Source: Eriocheir sinensis | Lineage: Eukaryota > Arthropoda > Malacostraca > Decapoda > Varunidae | Assembly: GCF_024679095.1 (NCBI RefSeq) | Contig: NC_066531.1 | Coordinates: 5,203,901-5,267,900 of the forward strand | Direction: 5' to 3' | DNA length: 64,000 nt | Part shown: positions 1 to 11,384 of the stretch, in pieces | Numbering within the stretch: position 1 is the stretch's first letter | Layout of the letters: the number at the start of each line of letters is the position of its first letter | Made by a program: the position numbers and the translations under genes | The notes under the pieces: model-generated | The model's database searches: none | What the model was told of the DNA's origin: nothing | What the model saw: the letters and a program-made list of their open reading frames with translations, nothing else

Positions 1-1349
1 CTCCACTGTCCCACCAACATGACGACGTATTGCCGCAGTATAATACTTTTGCAGTTTGGCAATAACAAAGTCTGTCAATTTCCCCTTTCCACCCATCACT
101 TTTACCCTTCTCGTTTTTCCTGTTTTTGTCTTCGTCTCACTAACCACTTGCTCTCTAACTTTCCTCAAGGCTGTTCCTAATCTCTTTCCCACGTGATTTA
201 TACATTCTCCTTTTTCTATTTTCACCCCATCATATGGTCCCATGCCATCATTTAAGGAGCATACAGCATTGTATGCAGAGCTGTCCCCATCAGAAATGAA
301 AGTAGTGTAACGCATATTGTTTTTCTCAACACTTCTCCTAAAGATAGCCAAGGCTGCTGCTGTTTCCTTCCTCCTGAACTGCCCTCATAATTTCGATGAC
401 ACTCATCTTTGTGTGTGTTCATCCACTCTTGATATACATTTTCACTTACTTTTTTTTGTTTCAGTTTAGTTTCTTTCTTTACACATTGTTCACAAAATTT
501 ACTAATTGTCTCATAGTCGATGACACAACCAGTCTCTGCTTCAATAACTGCACCCACTGCTAACTTACTAGTATGTCCTCTCTTCTGCCAACTCCCGTCG
601 TACATCACACTCACATTATAAATCCCATCTCCCTCTGGCACATAATGTCTCTTGACAGCTTCAACAGTTTTTTCTAACACCGACTCCACTTTCGTTTGTA
701 CGACATTTATGACTTCTCTCTGCACTTTTGGGTAGCAACGTTGAAGAGGCTTCATGTTCATGTTGCCAAGAAGTTTATTGAGATTGGACTGTCCTAATCC
801 AACTTCCATACTGGAGTATACCATTGTTTTTGTTATTGGTGTTTCTTGTACAGTACTGTCATCACCACACGACTCCACTTCACCACACACCTCACATTCC
901 AGCTCGATGTTAAAGTCCAGGAGTTTGTTTACATAGCGGACCTTTAAATTTTCTGCGTAACACTTCCGGCAGGCCACGCGACAGAACATGTGTTGTATGT
1001 GACTTTTCTTCAAAATAATGTTCTCGTCATCAACTGCCTCCCTTGTAGTTGGATATGGACTACACACTTCCAATTTTCTCCGCTTGGCAGCAGAGGTTGA
1101 GACAGAGGTAGGTGGTGTCCCGCTGGTGGTAGACGGTGAGGATCCAGAGGAGGTGGTATCAGGCATGGTATTAGGCTGGGTGTCACTTTGCTTTTCTTCC
1201 TCATGTTTCCGCTTTTGGATTTCTCGTGCTTCCACTAGCTGCTTTCGCTTCTGTAGGACACGTTTTTTAACCCCTCCCATGTTGAAATGATGAAAACAAG
1301 CGGGGAAGTGAGGAGAAGCATCAAGAATCGGAGAGGTTACGAGCGCCAC
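1..1349 (-). pseudogene. Mutator-like transposase, frameshifted and cut by window edge
   Basis: The minus frame starts at 1349, but the better start is Met24 (base 1280), which opens a basic Lys/Arg/Glu-rich tail. Two CxxC pairs (C127/C130 and C152/C155) precede a conserved YDGSWQKRG block at residues 250-258, whose Asp is the likely first catalytic acid of the animal Mutator-like transposase family. After residue ~325 the frame shifts near 365-373. The correct frame continues to base 1 and carries ISDGDSSAYNAV, the likely second catalytic Asp block. The annotated C-terminus (out-of-frame tail to 252) is therefore artefactual and the real protein runs off the window. It acted as a cut-and-paste transposase and is now inactive unless the indel is a sequencing error. 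Family assignment is from remembered motifs. Confidence 0.8.
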
Positions 1350-1706
1350 CCTCCTCCCTCGGATCCTCTACAGGCACTGTCTGGCGTTACTCAGTGGAGT
1401 CAGCGGGTGTAGCCTACCCTTAGAGTTGCTAGACATGTCTAAAAACAAAATAATAATAAAAAAAAAGACCTCGCTATCAACATTTTGAGTGTAATTCAGT
1501 TCACAAAATATTTTTATACGCATTGGGGTTGCCAGCGGCCGCCAATATTTTATCTATTTTATTATATATGAAAATTTAGGAATGAGATACAAATATGAAA
1601 CTTTGTGGGAGTATTGCCACCACCTAGGTTATACTTAGGATATCGAAAAGCGAAATTTGATAATGTACGAGAACATTCGAGATTTCACCAGAGAAGATAC
1701 CCTTAA
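1350..1706. other. AT-rich stretch, no gene seen
   Basis: Flank of the Mutator-like gene. I see no open frame, tandem repeat or clear terminal inverted repeat. It may hold the transposon terminus, but no pair can be tested because the other end is outside the window. Confidence 0.5.
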
Positions 1707-2115
1707 AGGCTCTTCGTCTCATTAGCTCTCCTCCTCTTACTACCAGCCTTTTAACTCTTAAATTCCGCCGCCATGCTGCTTCTCTTTCTATCTTTTATCG
1801 ATATTTTCATGCTGTCTGCTCTTCTGAACTTGCTAACTGCATGCCTCCCCCCTCCCGCGGACCCGCTGCACACGACTTTCAACTCATGCTCATTCCTATA
1901 CTATCTAAACCCCTCATGCAAGAGTTAACCAGCATCTCCATTCTTTCATCCCCTTCACTGGTACACTCTGGAACAGTCTTTCTTCGTTTGTATTTCCTCC
2001 TGCCTATGACTTGACCTCTCTACTATTTACTTTAGTGGGAGCGGCGAGTAGCGGGCTTTTTTTGTACTATTTTTGTTGCCCTTGAGCCGCATCCTTTGAT
2101 GTAAAAAAAAAAAAA
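1707..2115 (+). mobile_element. LINE-A 3' end (5'-truncated non-LTR retrotransposon)
   Basis: Homologous to the C-terminal part and 3' UTR of a LINE family seen seven times in this window (here called LINE-A). The decayed frame reads like the KALRLIS...LPLKFRR...IFYRYL tail of the copy at 49459-50572. The 3' UTR carries the family signature GAGTAGCGGGC, then TTGCCCTTGAGC, and ends in an A tract at 2103-2115. Gypsy sequence begins directly after the A tract. This is a typical 5'-truncated insertion, with no intact coding capacity. Confidence 0.8.
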
Positions 2116-2800
2116 ATGAGCCTGACCGTGAAGTCACAGAGATAGTAGTGCAAAAGTCTCTTGTTCAGGCCATTATCCACAATTTACATTCCTCCCCACA
2201 TGCAGGCCACCCGAGGAAAGATAGGTGTCTCCACCAGGCTAGACTAGAATACTATTGGCCCACCATGCTGAAGGACATTCACAATTTCATAGATAAATAC
2301 CAGTCTTGTGCTGAAAACAAAGGTTCTTTAAAGTCACAGGTGCCTGTTCTAAGTTATCCCGTTCCCCAGGAACCATGCAACACTGTAGCGATTGACTTGT
2401 TAAAACTGGGCCACTCACCTCAGAAGGCCACCAGTACCTTCTTGTAGCCATTGATCACTTTAGCAGGTTCTCAGTACTGGTGCCACTCAAAAAAAAATCA
2501 GCCAAAACAGTGGCGACAGCGCTAATTGATGAGGTGTTCTGCAAGTTCAACACACCAAAGGTGTTATTGTCGGACAACGGCACGGAATTTAATAATCAAA
2601 TTTTGCAGGAAATTTTCCGTCAATTCGAGATCCGTAAATGCAATATTGCTGCGTGTCACCCTGCTTCCAACGGCATGGTGGAGAGACAAAACAAAGATTA
2701 TCCAACTCCTTCGTTCCCTGGTTTGCGATGTTTCTTTCTCCTAGCAAAAGTGGATGCCCCAAGTAGCAGCATCACTAAATTCTTCCTTACACTCCTCAAT
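2116..2800 (+). pseudogene. Ty3/gypsy integrase, 5' half
   Basis: Two frames (2148-2447 and 2480-2809) separated by a frameshift near 2430 together give a gypsy-type integrase. It has the His-His part of the HHCC zinc-binding region (PHAGHPRKDR) with only one of the two Cys (SCAENK instead of CxxC), then an rve core with Asp in VAIDLL, Asp in LLSDNGTEF and Glu in GMVERQN. The reading continues in a third frame to 2800, where a CR1-like LINE interrupts it. The missing half resumes at 5056. The enzyme would insert reverse-transcribed DNA into the genome; this copy cannot. Confidence 0.82.
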
Positions 2801-5050
2801 TCTAAATAATTCTGACTGGACTGAAATCTCGGCGGAAACAGATATTGATAAATCTTGAGGGGCCTTCACCACAATATTGAACAATGCCATACGCATATAT
2901 GTACCCTATCGTAACAGACGTTCAGCTTTAAAGAAGAAACCCAAAGGAATAACGAAATTCAAAATAGCCTATCTCTTAAAAAACGCGTATACAGTAGATA
3001 CATATCATTTCAAGAGTGAGGCTGACAAAATAGAGTTGGACAGAATTCGCCGCGAAACCAAGAAATTAATAAAACGAAGCAAAAAAAATCTTGAAGAATA
3101 TATAGCGGAAACGAGTAAATCTAATCCTAAAGATTTTTTAGCTATGTAAATAATAAAAAGTCACTCACTTGTGGTATCGGACCGCTTACAATGATAATGG
3201 AAACCACACGAACGATGAAAATTAAATGGCTACAATCCTAAATAACTTTTTTGCATCCGTCTTTACCGACGAAGATTGTTTAACACCTCAACCGCCGGAG
3301 GTTAGAAGGACCGAAAAGATGTTAAGTGGGGTGCTCATCATAGAAAGTGACATTTTACGCACAATTGAAAAGATTAAAGTAAGCAAAGCTCCTGGTCCAG
3401 ACAAAATTACCTCTAGGGTCTTAAAAGAAATCAAACATCAAATTTGTAAACCGCTCTACATCATATTCAATAAATCTTTAACAGCTGGAACAGTTCCGTC
3501 GGATTGGAAACTTGCAAATGTCACACCAATTTTCAAAAAGGGGGAAAAGTCTCATCCAGGAAACTATCGACCAATTAGCCTGACATCGATTGTTTGTAAG
3601 TTAATGGAGACTATCATTCGCGACAATATGGTGAAATTCTTCGAAGAAATAATATAATAAATAATTCGCAACAAGGCTTCCGTATTAAACGTTCGTGTTT
3701 AACTAACTTACTTGATTTTTTTCATTATATATTTGAGGTCTTCGATGAAAGCAGATCAGTAGATATCATATATCTGGATTTTCAAAAGGCATTTGATAAG
3801 GTCCCCCACCAACGATTGCTCAGCACGGTATCTCGGGTAACATTCACAATTGGCTTGCGGACTGGCTCTCTGAGCGGAAACAAAGAGTAGTTCTAAACGG
3901 TGTTACATCTAACTGGCTCGATGTCAGAAGCGGCGTACCCCAAGGATCAGTGCTTGGCCCCATGCTCTTCTTAATTTATGTTAATGATATCGGTGATGGG
4001 CTCACTTGCAAAGTATCAAAATTTGCTGACGACACAAAAATTGCTAGTAAAGTAACTGCGACACTCGACGAAGAAGCTTTACAATCAGATCTAGATCGAC
4101 TTGTACGTTGGGCCGATCAATGGCAAATGAAATTTAATGTTGACAAATGTAAAGTGTTGCACATCGAAAAAATAACAATCGCGTTCGGCACGTAATAAAT
4201 GGCCAACAACTTTCTGCAGTAAGTAAAGAAAAGGATCTTGGAATTACTATATCAAGCGATTTAAAGCCCGGTCAGCATTGTTCAGAGGTAGTTAAAACTG
4301 CAAACAAATTGGTTGGCTTCATCGGACGAGTCTTTAATAATAAATCGGAAAAAGTAATATTAAAACTGTATAATTCGTTGGTTCGACCCCGTCTAGAGTA
4401 CTGTGTACAGTTTTGGTCTCCCTATTACAGAAAAGACATAGAAAAGTTGGAACGGGTTCAACGAAGAGTAACAAAGATGACTCGTAGGTTGAGAAATTTA
4501 TCATATGAACAAAGGCTTAAAGAAGTAAATTTATTCAGCTTATCAAAACGAAGAATGCGAGGCGATCTTATAGAAGTGTTTAAAATGTTTAAAGGATTCA
4601 GTGATATTAATGCGGAAGATTACTTTACAATTGATCGATCAAATAGAACAAGAAGAAATCACAATTTGAAAATAAGTGGTAAAAGATTATCGTCGCACGA
4701 AGCCAAACACTTCTTCTTCAATCGAGTTGTTAATGTTTGGAACTCTCTACCCTGTGATGTCGTTGATAGTACAACAGTTACGGCCTTCAAAAATAGATTA
4801 GACAAGTGTTTTGAATCCAACCAGCAACTAAGATATTACTCATTACATAATTTCCATGCAGTTTTTCCATGCTGCATGGTTCTTTTTCCTTTCCTGCCAG
4901 CTTTGGCTGGAGGGATGGGGGGTGGGGAGGAGCCTTTGCTGTCCTTCATCTTCCACCTTTGATTAGTTAGTTAGTGTAGCTTGTCACAAACAGCCTCGTC
5001 AGGACCGGCAGGTCTGCTGTTGTTTGTTCTTCCTTTGTGTTCATTTGTGT
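2801..5050 (+). mobile_element. CR1-like LINE inserted in gypsy integrase
   Basis: A 5'-truncated non-LTR retrotransposon bounded by TCAAT at 2796-2800 and 5051-5055. It begins near the end of the endonuclease domain (NSDWTEISAETDI). The RT is spread over several frames: SKAPGPDKI and NYRPISLTS at 3380-3600, YLDFQKAFDKVPHQR near 3770, GVPQGSVLGP at 3935-3960 and the catalytic FADDT near 4025. The C-terminal region 4309-4962 has RPRLEYCVQFW, RRMRGDLIEVFKMF and FFFNRVVNVWNSLP, typical of CR1/Jockey-group proteins. Stops and frameshifts near 3150, 3655, 3815 and 4195 show decay. No poly(A) is seen; the 3' end has short GTGTTCAT-like repeats. Confidence 0.85.
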
Positions 5051-5055
5051 TCAAT

Positions 5056-5460
5056 CAGCGACGCGCCCCATTTCGTTGTCATCGGACAGGACAAGAGGCT
5101 TCTGTACTCACTGTTGCTACAAAAAGCGGAACCCATTTATAATTTTGATGATTATGTGAGACTCAGAGTTGCAGACTTCCAAAACATATAAACGAGAGCA
5201 ACAAAATTACTGAGTCACAGGATAAAATTGATCACTCAGCAATGGCGGACCACTAAAGATAAACTAATTATCCCTGGGAATGTTGTATTCAGGAGATTCA
5301 GGAGATTCAAAACAAACTCGCTCCACGCTTTGAAGGCCCTTACCGGGTCCTCCAACATGAAAGAGGAAACATGATTAAAGTACGACACTTAACGTCGTAC
5401 GGGGTCAAAGTCGTCCACCTCGACCATGTGAAGCGTCTCTCGTTCTTTTGATAGCGGTGA
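5056..5460 (+). pseudogene. Ty3/gypsy integrase, 3' half
   Basis: Direct continuation of the integrase at 2116-2800. The sequence reads SDAPHFVVIGQDKRLLYSLL at 5055-5115, then a stop near 5190. A basic region follows, then the C-terminal GPY/F module (FEGPYRVLQHERGN, about 5330-5375) and HLDHVKRLSFF before TGA at about 5450. Joining across the CR1 insertion gives the uninterrupted order of a gypsy integrase, so the two pieces are one gene. An acidic, Pro-rich tail (5460-5590) may be the end of Pol in another frame. Confidence 0.8.
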
Positions 5461-5599
5461 TGAGCTCCCGGCTCTTCCGCCCGAACAGCCTTCAACTGGG
5501 GGAGCTGATCCTCCTCCCTCAGAGGAGTATCGTAAGAAACTCCGTTCTCACGCGAAGGCAAACGCCCCTGCCGAAACCTAGTAGTACTGCCTGTTCCTG

Positions 5600-6500
5600 A
5601 CGACATCTCTAGTCGCCCTGTGCTTTACCTCTTACGATTTCTTTTTCGCCCAGCTGTTCTTTATTGTCCCACGTTTCGTGTTCTTTCTGCCTTGTTCACA
5701 GGTCACTTCTCACTGTTACCTCTTACCACACTAATCACAGCTGGTATCTACGTGCACATACCCTTCAGGCTACGCGGGACTTTCCTACTCTATGCCTTTT
5801 ACCACCTTTTCCTTACGCTGCCAACGGTTCTCTGCATTCGCTCCACATTCCCAGCCCAATCATCTTGATTTCTGGTGACTTCATGCATATTTTCTTCTCT
5901 ACACCTTCCGGTCTTGTCATCTGTCATACGTCTTTCTCCTATCTGCACCGCTGCTGCCTTCGCTATTATGCCCGCGTTCTTTCACTCGCGTAGGGTGGCC
6001 ATTCCTCCACGGACACTCTTTCCTGTTGTTTCCCGTATCTCATGTATGCTTCGCCCATGTGCCATCAACAAGTGTATCATTGACAATTCTTCTATTTTCG
6101 GAGGCAAGTCTCTCACAGTCGCCTGCCAAAACTGGCCGGCCTCAAACGTCATCGCCATAGGAGCGTATGTTGTCCCCGATTCGTGCCTCGTAACGTCGCA
6201 GGCCGTTGTCACGTATCCGTCGAGGCACCACCTCTGGTTGGAAAATCTCACTTTTCCCGGTCTCGTAAAGCCGCCTACACCACCTCCAGTTCCCCTCGAG
6301 GGTGCAACATTCCCTCCCCGAAGTTCGAGCTCCTCCAGGAAATCAACTCTACCCTACTCAAGCACCATCTCCTTATGAGAGTACACCCCATGTACTGTAC
6401 CCGTACCTTAGTGTCGTCACCTTGGCACTGATCCTACTCTGTATAACGTTCGTGGTCTTTTGTCTTTTGTCTTTTGATAGCCTTTGTATATTATACCTGC
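5600..6500 (+). pseudogene. possible env-like remnant of the same gypsy
   Basis: Downstream of integrase, where errantivirus-type gypsy elements carry env, several short frames are rich in Cys and hydrophobic residues. One frame (about 5990-6250) looks like a glycoprotein ectodomain piece (NKCIIDNSS, ACQNWPAS, VVPDSC). Another (6302-6604) has a clear membrane-spanning segment, LSVVTLALILLCITFVVF, at about 6408-6462, as expected near an envelope C-terminus. No furin site or fusion peptide was found and the frame is broken many times. Position plus the membrane segment support env; sequence similarity alone is weak. Confidence 0.35.
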
Positions 6501-6653
6501 ATGACCTACTTTTACCATTCTTCGTTTTACAAATACTTTTATGTACCACCCACTGTGTATCCATTGCCCACAAGGTTAGGATTCATACCATTAGGTTAAG
6601 TTAACTTTGCTTGCCTGAACGTGAATGTCACTTTCGCTTGACTTCATGCCAAG

Positions 6654-6981
6654 GGGTAGGCGGTGGCTGAAGAGATGGCAAGACGGCCCCGCGTTCAGGA
6701 GGACGCGAGTTCAATCCCCGAGCGGTGCCACCAAGCTGGGATTTTTCAGCCGCCGCCGAGTAGCTTAAAACTTCCCACATGCTGTCCAGAAGACCACCTT
6801 TCAACCCGGACTCTAGATTCTAGGATTAAAGATGAGCTCCAGGAGGGCAGCATGAGCCAATGCAAGATGGCGCCACTATAAACACTCGCCTGCGCCAGGA
6901 AGGGCTGGGGCGACCCTCAGGACCCATCGGGAAGAAGCCTTGGACCGACCATCAGGATCCACCGGGAAGAAGCCTACCGGC

Positions 6982-7015
<34 letters not shown>
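6654..7015 (+). mobile_element. tRNA-derived SINE (family S1), full length
   Basis: Starts GGTAGGCGGTGGCTGAAG, an A-box-like tRNA head, followed by the B box GAGTTCAATCC near 6710. The body contains CCCACATGCTGTCC and ACCCGGACTCTAGA. The tail module begins at ATGCAAGATGGCGCC near 6862, ends CCTACCGGCGCA and runs into about 33 A residues. The same family occurs, whole or in part, at 11059-11384, 26250-26397, 33855-34013, 40664-40992, 45953-46120, 48900-49250 and 59097-59237. It would be transcribed by RNA polymerase III and copied by a partner LINE. No target duplication was found. Confidence 0.88.
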
Positions 7016-7018
<3 letters not shown>

Positions 7019-7314
7019 GTTGGTGCAATGCCATAATTCTCCCATGTTACTACTATCCATGTTAATGTTTTGTCTCACACCACATTCCAATAACTTTCCG
7101 GGTGGTTTGACTTTTATTGTATACTACCATATGTGCTTCATAACCTTTTTATATGTTATATTTTAATCAATATGTATATAACCAGTGTACTTCTATTTTA
7201 TCATATATTTTAAGACTCCATGGATGCCCCACATTTACCCTATTATTTCATTATGTATTAAGTTTAATATTACTACCGTGCATAACATTCAATTGTATTA
7301 CTGCACCTTTTTTT
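7016..7314. other. AT-rich, no gene
   Basis: Lies between the SINE A tail and the outer edge of the left inverted-duplication arm. No frame, repeat or terminus could be supported. Confidence 0.5.
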
Positions 7315-7384
7315 GTATCAATATCGTCTACTTGTTCAATTTGAGGACAAATTGTCCGCGTAGCCGAGCCATGTTAGGCACGGG

Positions 7385-8250
7385 AATTTTCCATATCACT
7401 CACGCATCACGTGACAAGGCCCCTGTATATGGATAGTAACTGTGCGGTGGGAAAAAAAACAACAACTGGCGGAGACGATATAGAACGCCCAACCTCGAGG
7501 AAGCTGATTCAATGATAGAAGAAATATGAAGTTTCCAGTTAAGATTTTGAGTTAAGGATAGACCGTGGATGTTTAGTGTAGAAGAATGTGACAGCTGAGA
7601 GTTGTCGAAGGATAGGGAATACGTGTTTAGAGGATTATGTCGAGTTGAAAGATGGAGAAATTGAGTTAAGGACATAAGAAGCTTAAGACATTGAAGCACA
7701 CCAGGTTCCTTATGCCCCAATCGGAAATAATAGCAAGGTCAGAGGTTAAGCGTTCTGCAGCCTCCCGTCTAGTCTTGTAATTCCTGTTGGGAGGCTCTTC
7801 TGTTTAAAGAAGTTGAATAATGCAAAGTAGAGTCGTCGGTATATAAGTGGATACGACAGTTTGTTGTCTAAAGAAGATCATTGATGAATATCAGAAAGAA
7901 AGCAGGAGACAGGACAGAGACCTGCGGGACATCACTGTTGGTAGGTTTAGGGGAAGAACAGTGTCCGCCCACAACATCAGAGATATAACAGCCGGAAAGG
8001 AAATTGGAGAAAAAGGTACAGAGAGAAGGATAGAATATGTAGGAGGGTAGTTTAGAAAGCAAAGAGTTGTGCCAGACTTTATCGAAAGCTTTCGATATAT
8101 CTAGCGCAACTGAGAAAGTTTCACCGAAACGGCTAAGAGAGGATGACCAGGAGTCTTAAGAATGCAAGATCACCAGTAGAACGCCCAACTCCTGTGCACA
8201 ACCCCTGACAGATGATGGAGTAATAAAGCAAGGGTAATCGACTTGGCAAG
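7385..8250 (-). pseudogene. LINE-A reverse transcriptase fragment (left arm)
   Basis: On the minus strand the pieces read ...SRFGETFSVALDISKAFDKVWHNSLLSKLPSY, then SVLSPAFFLIFINDLL, then RT-thumb material ending GVLYRLRQLL near 7440. The palm motif GVPQG has become DVPQV. Frame breaks separate 7868-8062 from 7400-7720. It pairs with 45045-45890 in the right arm. The domain ends at GGGCCTTGTC near 7420, exactly where the intact copy continues into RPRMEYASHVW, so the copy is cut there. Confidence 0.8.
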
Positions 8251-8371
8251 TCACATTATAGATCATCAGCCATGAAAATGAAACCCATGATCGCAGTTAA
8301 ATCATTGATTATGCAACACGTGGAATATGCATAGGTGTATTAATTATTTGCCTCATATACGTATACCTACC

Positions 8372-8870
8372 TCGGCATCAGGTCCTCCCTGAAGGAAGAC
8401 CTGCATCACTCCTCGGCTGAACTAGTGTACGGCACCAACCTCCGGCACCCAGACGATCTTCTAGCGCCCACACCTGACACCGCCCCCTACGGCGTCCAGG
8501 ACTTCGCCGCCCGCCTCAAAGGTGCCATGAGGAGCCTCCAGCCGGTGCAGCCTCGCTCTTCCCCGAAGAAGACCTTCGTCAACCAGGACCTCGACACCTG
8601 CACCCACGTCTTCGTGCGCGTGGATGCCGTCCGGCGGCCCCTGCAGCAGCCCTACCAAGGACCCTACCGCGTCCTGAGACGGACCAGAAAGACTGTCACG
8701 ATCGACAAACATGGTTCTCGGGACGCGGTTTCCATAGACAGGGTCAAGCCGGCGTACCTGCTGGCCCCAGACCAGGCGCCCCATCTCTCCGTCGACGAAA
8801 CGACACCGTCTGCACCAGTCCGCACCAGGAAGATATCGTTCCTTCTTTGAAGTCACTGGGGGGGAATATT
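8372..8870 (+). pseudogene. Ty3/gypsy Pol C-terminus and polypurine tract
   Basis: The frame 8425-8850, extended upstream to about 8375, reads as the end of a gypsy integrase: AELVYGTNLRHPDDLL, then a basic linker and the GPY/F module (YQGPYRVLRRTRKTVTID) and SIDRVKPAYL. After the TGA at 8848 comes a G-rich polypurine tract (CTGGGGGGGAATA, 8856-8868) and then an LTR. GC-rich coding here contrasts with AT-rich neighbours, suggesting a younger or unrelated insertion. The 5' part of the element is missing. The fragment is absent from the matching place in the right arm. Confidence 0.8.
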
Positions 8871-9240
8871 TGTAGCAGTGGCCGCTTAAAACTTTGTGCT
8901 TCTTCCCTCAGTGACATCAAGAAAACGAGTGCGGCAGCACAAACTATGTATTTTGTTATTGTATTCCGTTGTCTTGTATCGCGTCTTCATTGTTTAACTT
9001 TTCTTGTACTCGTTTACCTTTGACTGTCCGTCTATGTCCTTTTGTTGTCCACCGTTACACATTGTTATACACATACACCAACTCTTAAATGTTAACCTAC
9101 ACAAACAACATTCACACAAACGCATACACAAACAAACACCTATTCTATGTGTTGTCCTTGTCGTAATGAGCTGTGTATGTTTTGTCCAATAAAGCAACCC
9201 TGACGGATATTGAGTTTCTCTATCCGGGAACCGATTAGCA
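8871..9240 (+). repeat. 3' LTR of gypsy fragment
   Basis: Begins TGTAGCAGTGGCCGC directly after the polypurine tract and ends CCGATTAGCA, giving TG...CA ends and 370 bp. A polyadenylation signal AATAAA lies at about 9189. No second LTR copy is in the window. Confidence 0.72.
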
Positions 9241-9262
9241 TTTGAGAACACTCGCTACCACC

Positions 9263-9580
9263 AACAGAAATACAGATGAAGGAAGATTGTTCCAGAGTTT
9301 ACCAGCGTGAGAGATGAAAGAGTGAAGATGCTGGTTCACTCTTGCATAAGGGGTTTGGACAGTATAGGGATGAGCATGAGTAGAAAGTCGTGTACAGCGG
9401 GGTCGCGGGAGGGGGGGAGGCATGCAGTTAGCAGGTTCAAAAGAGCAGTCACCGTGGAGATAGCGATAGAAGATATAAAGAGAGGCAACATCCCGACGGA
9501 ATTTAAGAGGTAGAAGACTATCAGTAGGAGGAGGAGTGCTGATGAGACGAAGAGCCTTAGACTCCACTCTGTTTAAGCGC
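9263..9580 (-). pseudogene. LINE-A C-terminal fragment (left arm)
   Basis: The minus frame from 9567 reads MESKALRLISTPPPTDSLLP, then LKFRRDVASLYIFYRYL and a Pro/His tail, matching 43327-43680 and 49639-50028. It stops matching after GTATTTC near 9265, where an unrelated ~25 bp and the gypsy LTR follow. The 3' UTR and A tail seen in the right arm are therefore lost here. It lies upstream (in LINE-A sense) of the RT piece at 7385-8250, the reverse of the normal domain order. Confidence 0.82.
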
Positions 9581-9589
9581 GAGTTAACT

Positions 9590-11050
9590 ATAGTATGTAT
9601 CGTGGATCATTTATAAAAAATAAAAAAAATCCGAATAGGCTATTCTTTAGCTCACTACCGTCGCTCGAGGCACAAAAAACAATTACTCTGCCAAGTTTGT
9701 ACCCCACATTTGGCGATGTTAGGTGCACCTATTGCACGTCAATGCAATAAGTGATACTGTTGTTAATAGAAACGGATTGATCATTCTCGTTGTTTTATTT
9801 ATTGGTAAACGAGAAAATAAATGACCGATACAAGGTTATCCTCTTTAAAAATCTTTCCTGCATGAAAACCCTGCGAAATCAATCATAACTGAACTTTTTT
9901 TTTTAATTCTGTTTGTATTACAATATTTGCTGAGTACCTGCTTTGGGTGTATCAGTCTCGCCTTTGACGTAATTTATCAAAAACATTAAAGGAACAAGCA
10001 TCTCGACAACCCGCCCTCCCCCTCAACACTAGGACGGCCAGGTGTTTGGGTCCGCTTCCAGCATATTACACTCCGCCCTCAAATGATTGATGCATTTTGT
10101 TTGGGGTGGTCCAAGACCTTGTGCAGGACAATGGTGATGGCGTTTAAGCCAGAGGTAGAGGGCGGAGTATCACACTGGAAGCTGAAGCCAGTGTACCCCA
10201 GATGTAGTGCCAGGGGCCTATGCTAAGTAAAGAAAGGAATTTAAATTGATCACAAGTAGGAGTATTGTAAGTGTTAAGCATCATCCAAGTGTCAAGTCTC
10301 CTCCTCTGGTCAGACTTCCATCCCCTCTCTCCCCCATGCACCTGCATCCCGAGTTGGTCATCATATAGCCCTACTTCCCCTTGCGCGTCCGGGGGTGGTT
10401 GGGCCCTAAATACCCCTCCCTCTCCGCCGCTTGTATTTTTTTTTCTTTATCTCGCTACCACCTCCCTTGTGTCCCACCATCCCCCCCTCTCCCCCATGGA
10501 CCGGCATCCCCCATTGGTCATAATACTCCCCTACTCAGCGAGATTTAACGGGGGACCGTCCGGTAGTGATTTTACGAAAAAATATGGAAAATAAGTTAAA
10601 GCCACTGAGAGATAATGTGGGCTGGACAATTCACCAGTGGCCGGTTTTGGAAAAAAATATATATTTAAAGGGCAAATTTAAAGGTACCGCGCACCCCCTG
10701 ACTCACGTGAACGACAGCTGTTTTTTGTTTATACATCGATATTTATGGTAAAATATCATTACACACGTAATTATTATTATTTCTGATGCATTTTTTCGAT
10801 AAGTCGCACGTCTGGCTGTGAAGCTAGGCATGAAAGCATAATGTGGAGCCGACGGCCTGCTCAGAACTCTCAGAGCGTCGTATGATGATAGATCCAGGAA
10901 GAACAGAGAAAATGCTCACAGACTCCAGCCAAACTATAAAAAAAAAACAGAAAATACGTGTCAGTGAAGGGGTATGCGGCTGGAAACTATTGATAAAACC
11001 TGGTGACAATGAGGAAGGTCGTGCCTTCTGAAACCCTAGTTCTTAGAACG
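9590..11050. other. left-arm spacer without genes
   Basis: Paired with 41000-43310 of the right arm. It contains no supported gene; Pro/Ser-rich frames around 10271-10594 are simple pyrimidine-rich DNA. The point 10273-10279 (GTTAAGC on the plus strand) is the empty site for the Harbinger-like insertion in the right arm. Confidence 0.6.
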
Positions 11051-11058
11051 ATAATACT

Positions 11059-11384
11059 TTCTTTTTACGTGTTAGCCTATAGCGCTGATATGCTTTCTTG
11101 AGGGGCCTGGTGGTCGGCCCCAGCCCGTCATGGCGCAGGCAAGTATTTATAGTGGCGCCATCTATTATCGGCTCATGCTGTCCCCCGGAGCTCATTCTTG
11201 ATTCACTTGGACGGTCCTCCAGAGTCCGGGTTGATGGGTGGTCTTCAGGACAGCATGCGGGTAGTCTTAGGCCGCTCGGGGGTAACTGAAAAATCCCAGG
11301 TGGTAGCGGTGGATTCAACGCTGCATCGTCAAGAAAGCGGTGAATGGGGGGCCCGCATGCTAACCACTCAGCCACCGCCTACCC
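11059..11384 (-). mobile_element. tRNA-derived SINE S1, full length (left arm)
   Basis: Reverse-complement copy from head (AGGCGGTGGCTGAGTGG at 11364-11380) to tail (CACGTAAAAAG at 11058-11068). The tail module begins GATAATAGATGGCGCC instead of the usual ATGCAAGATGGCGCC. The allele at 40664-40992 has the same variant at the same place in the other arm, so this insertion predates the inverted duplication. Confidence 0.9.
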
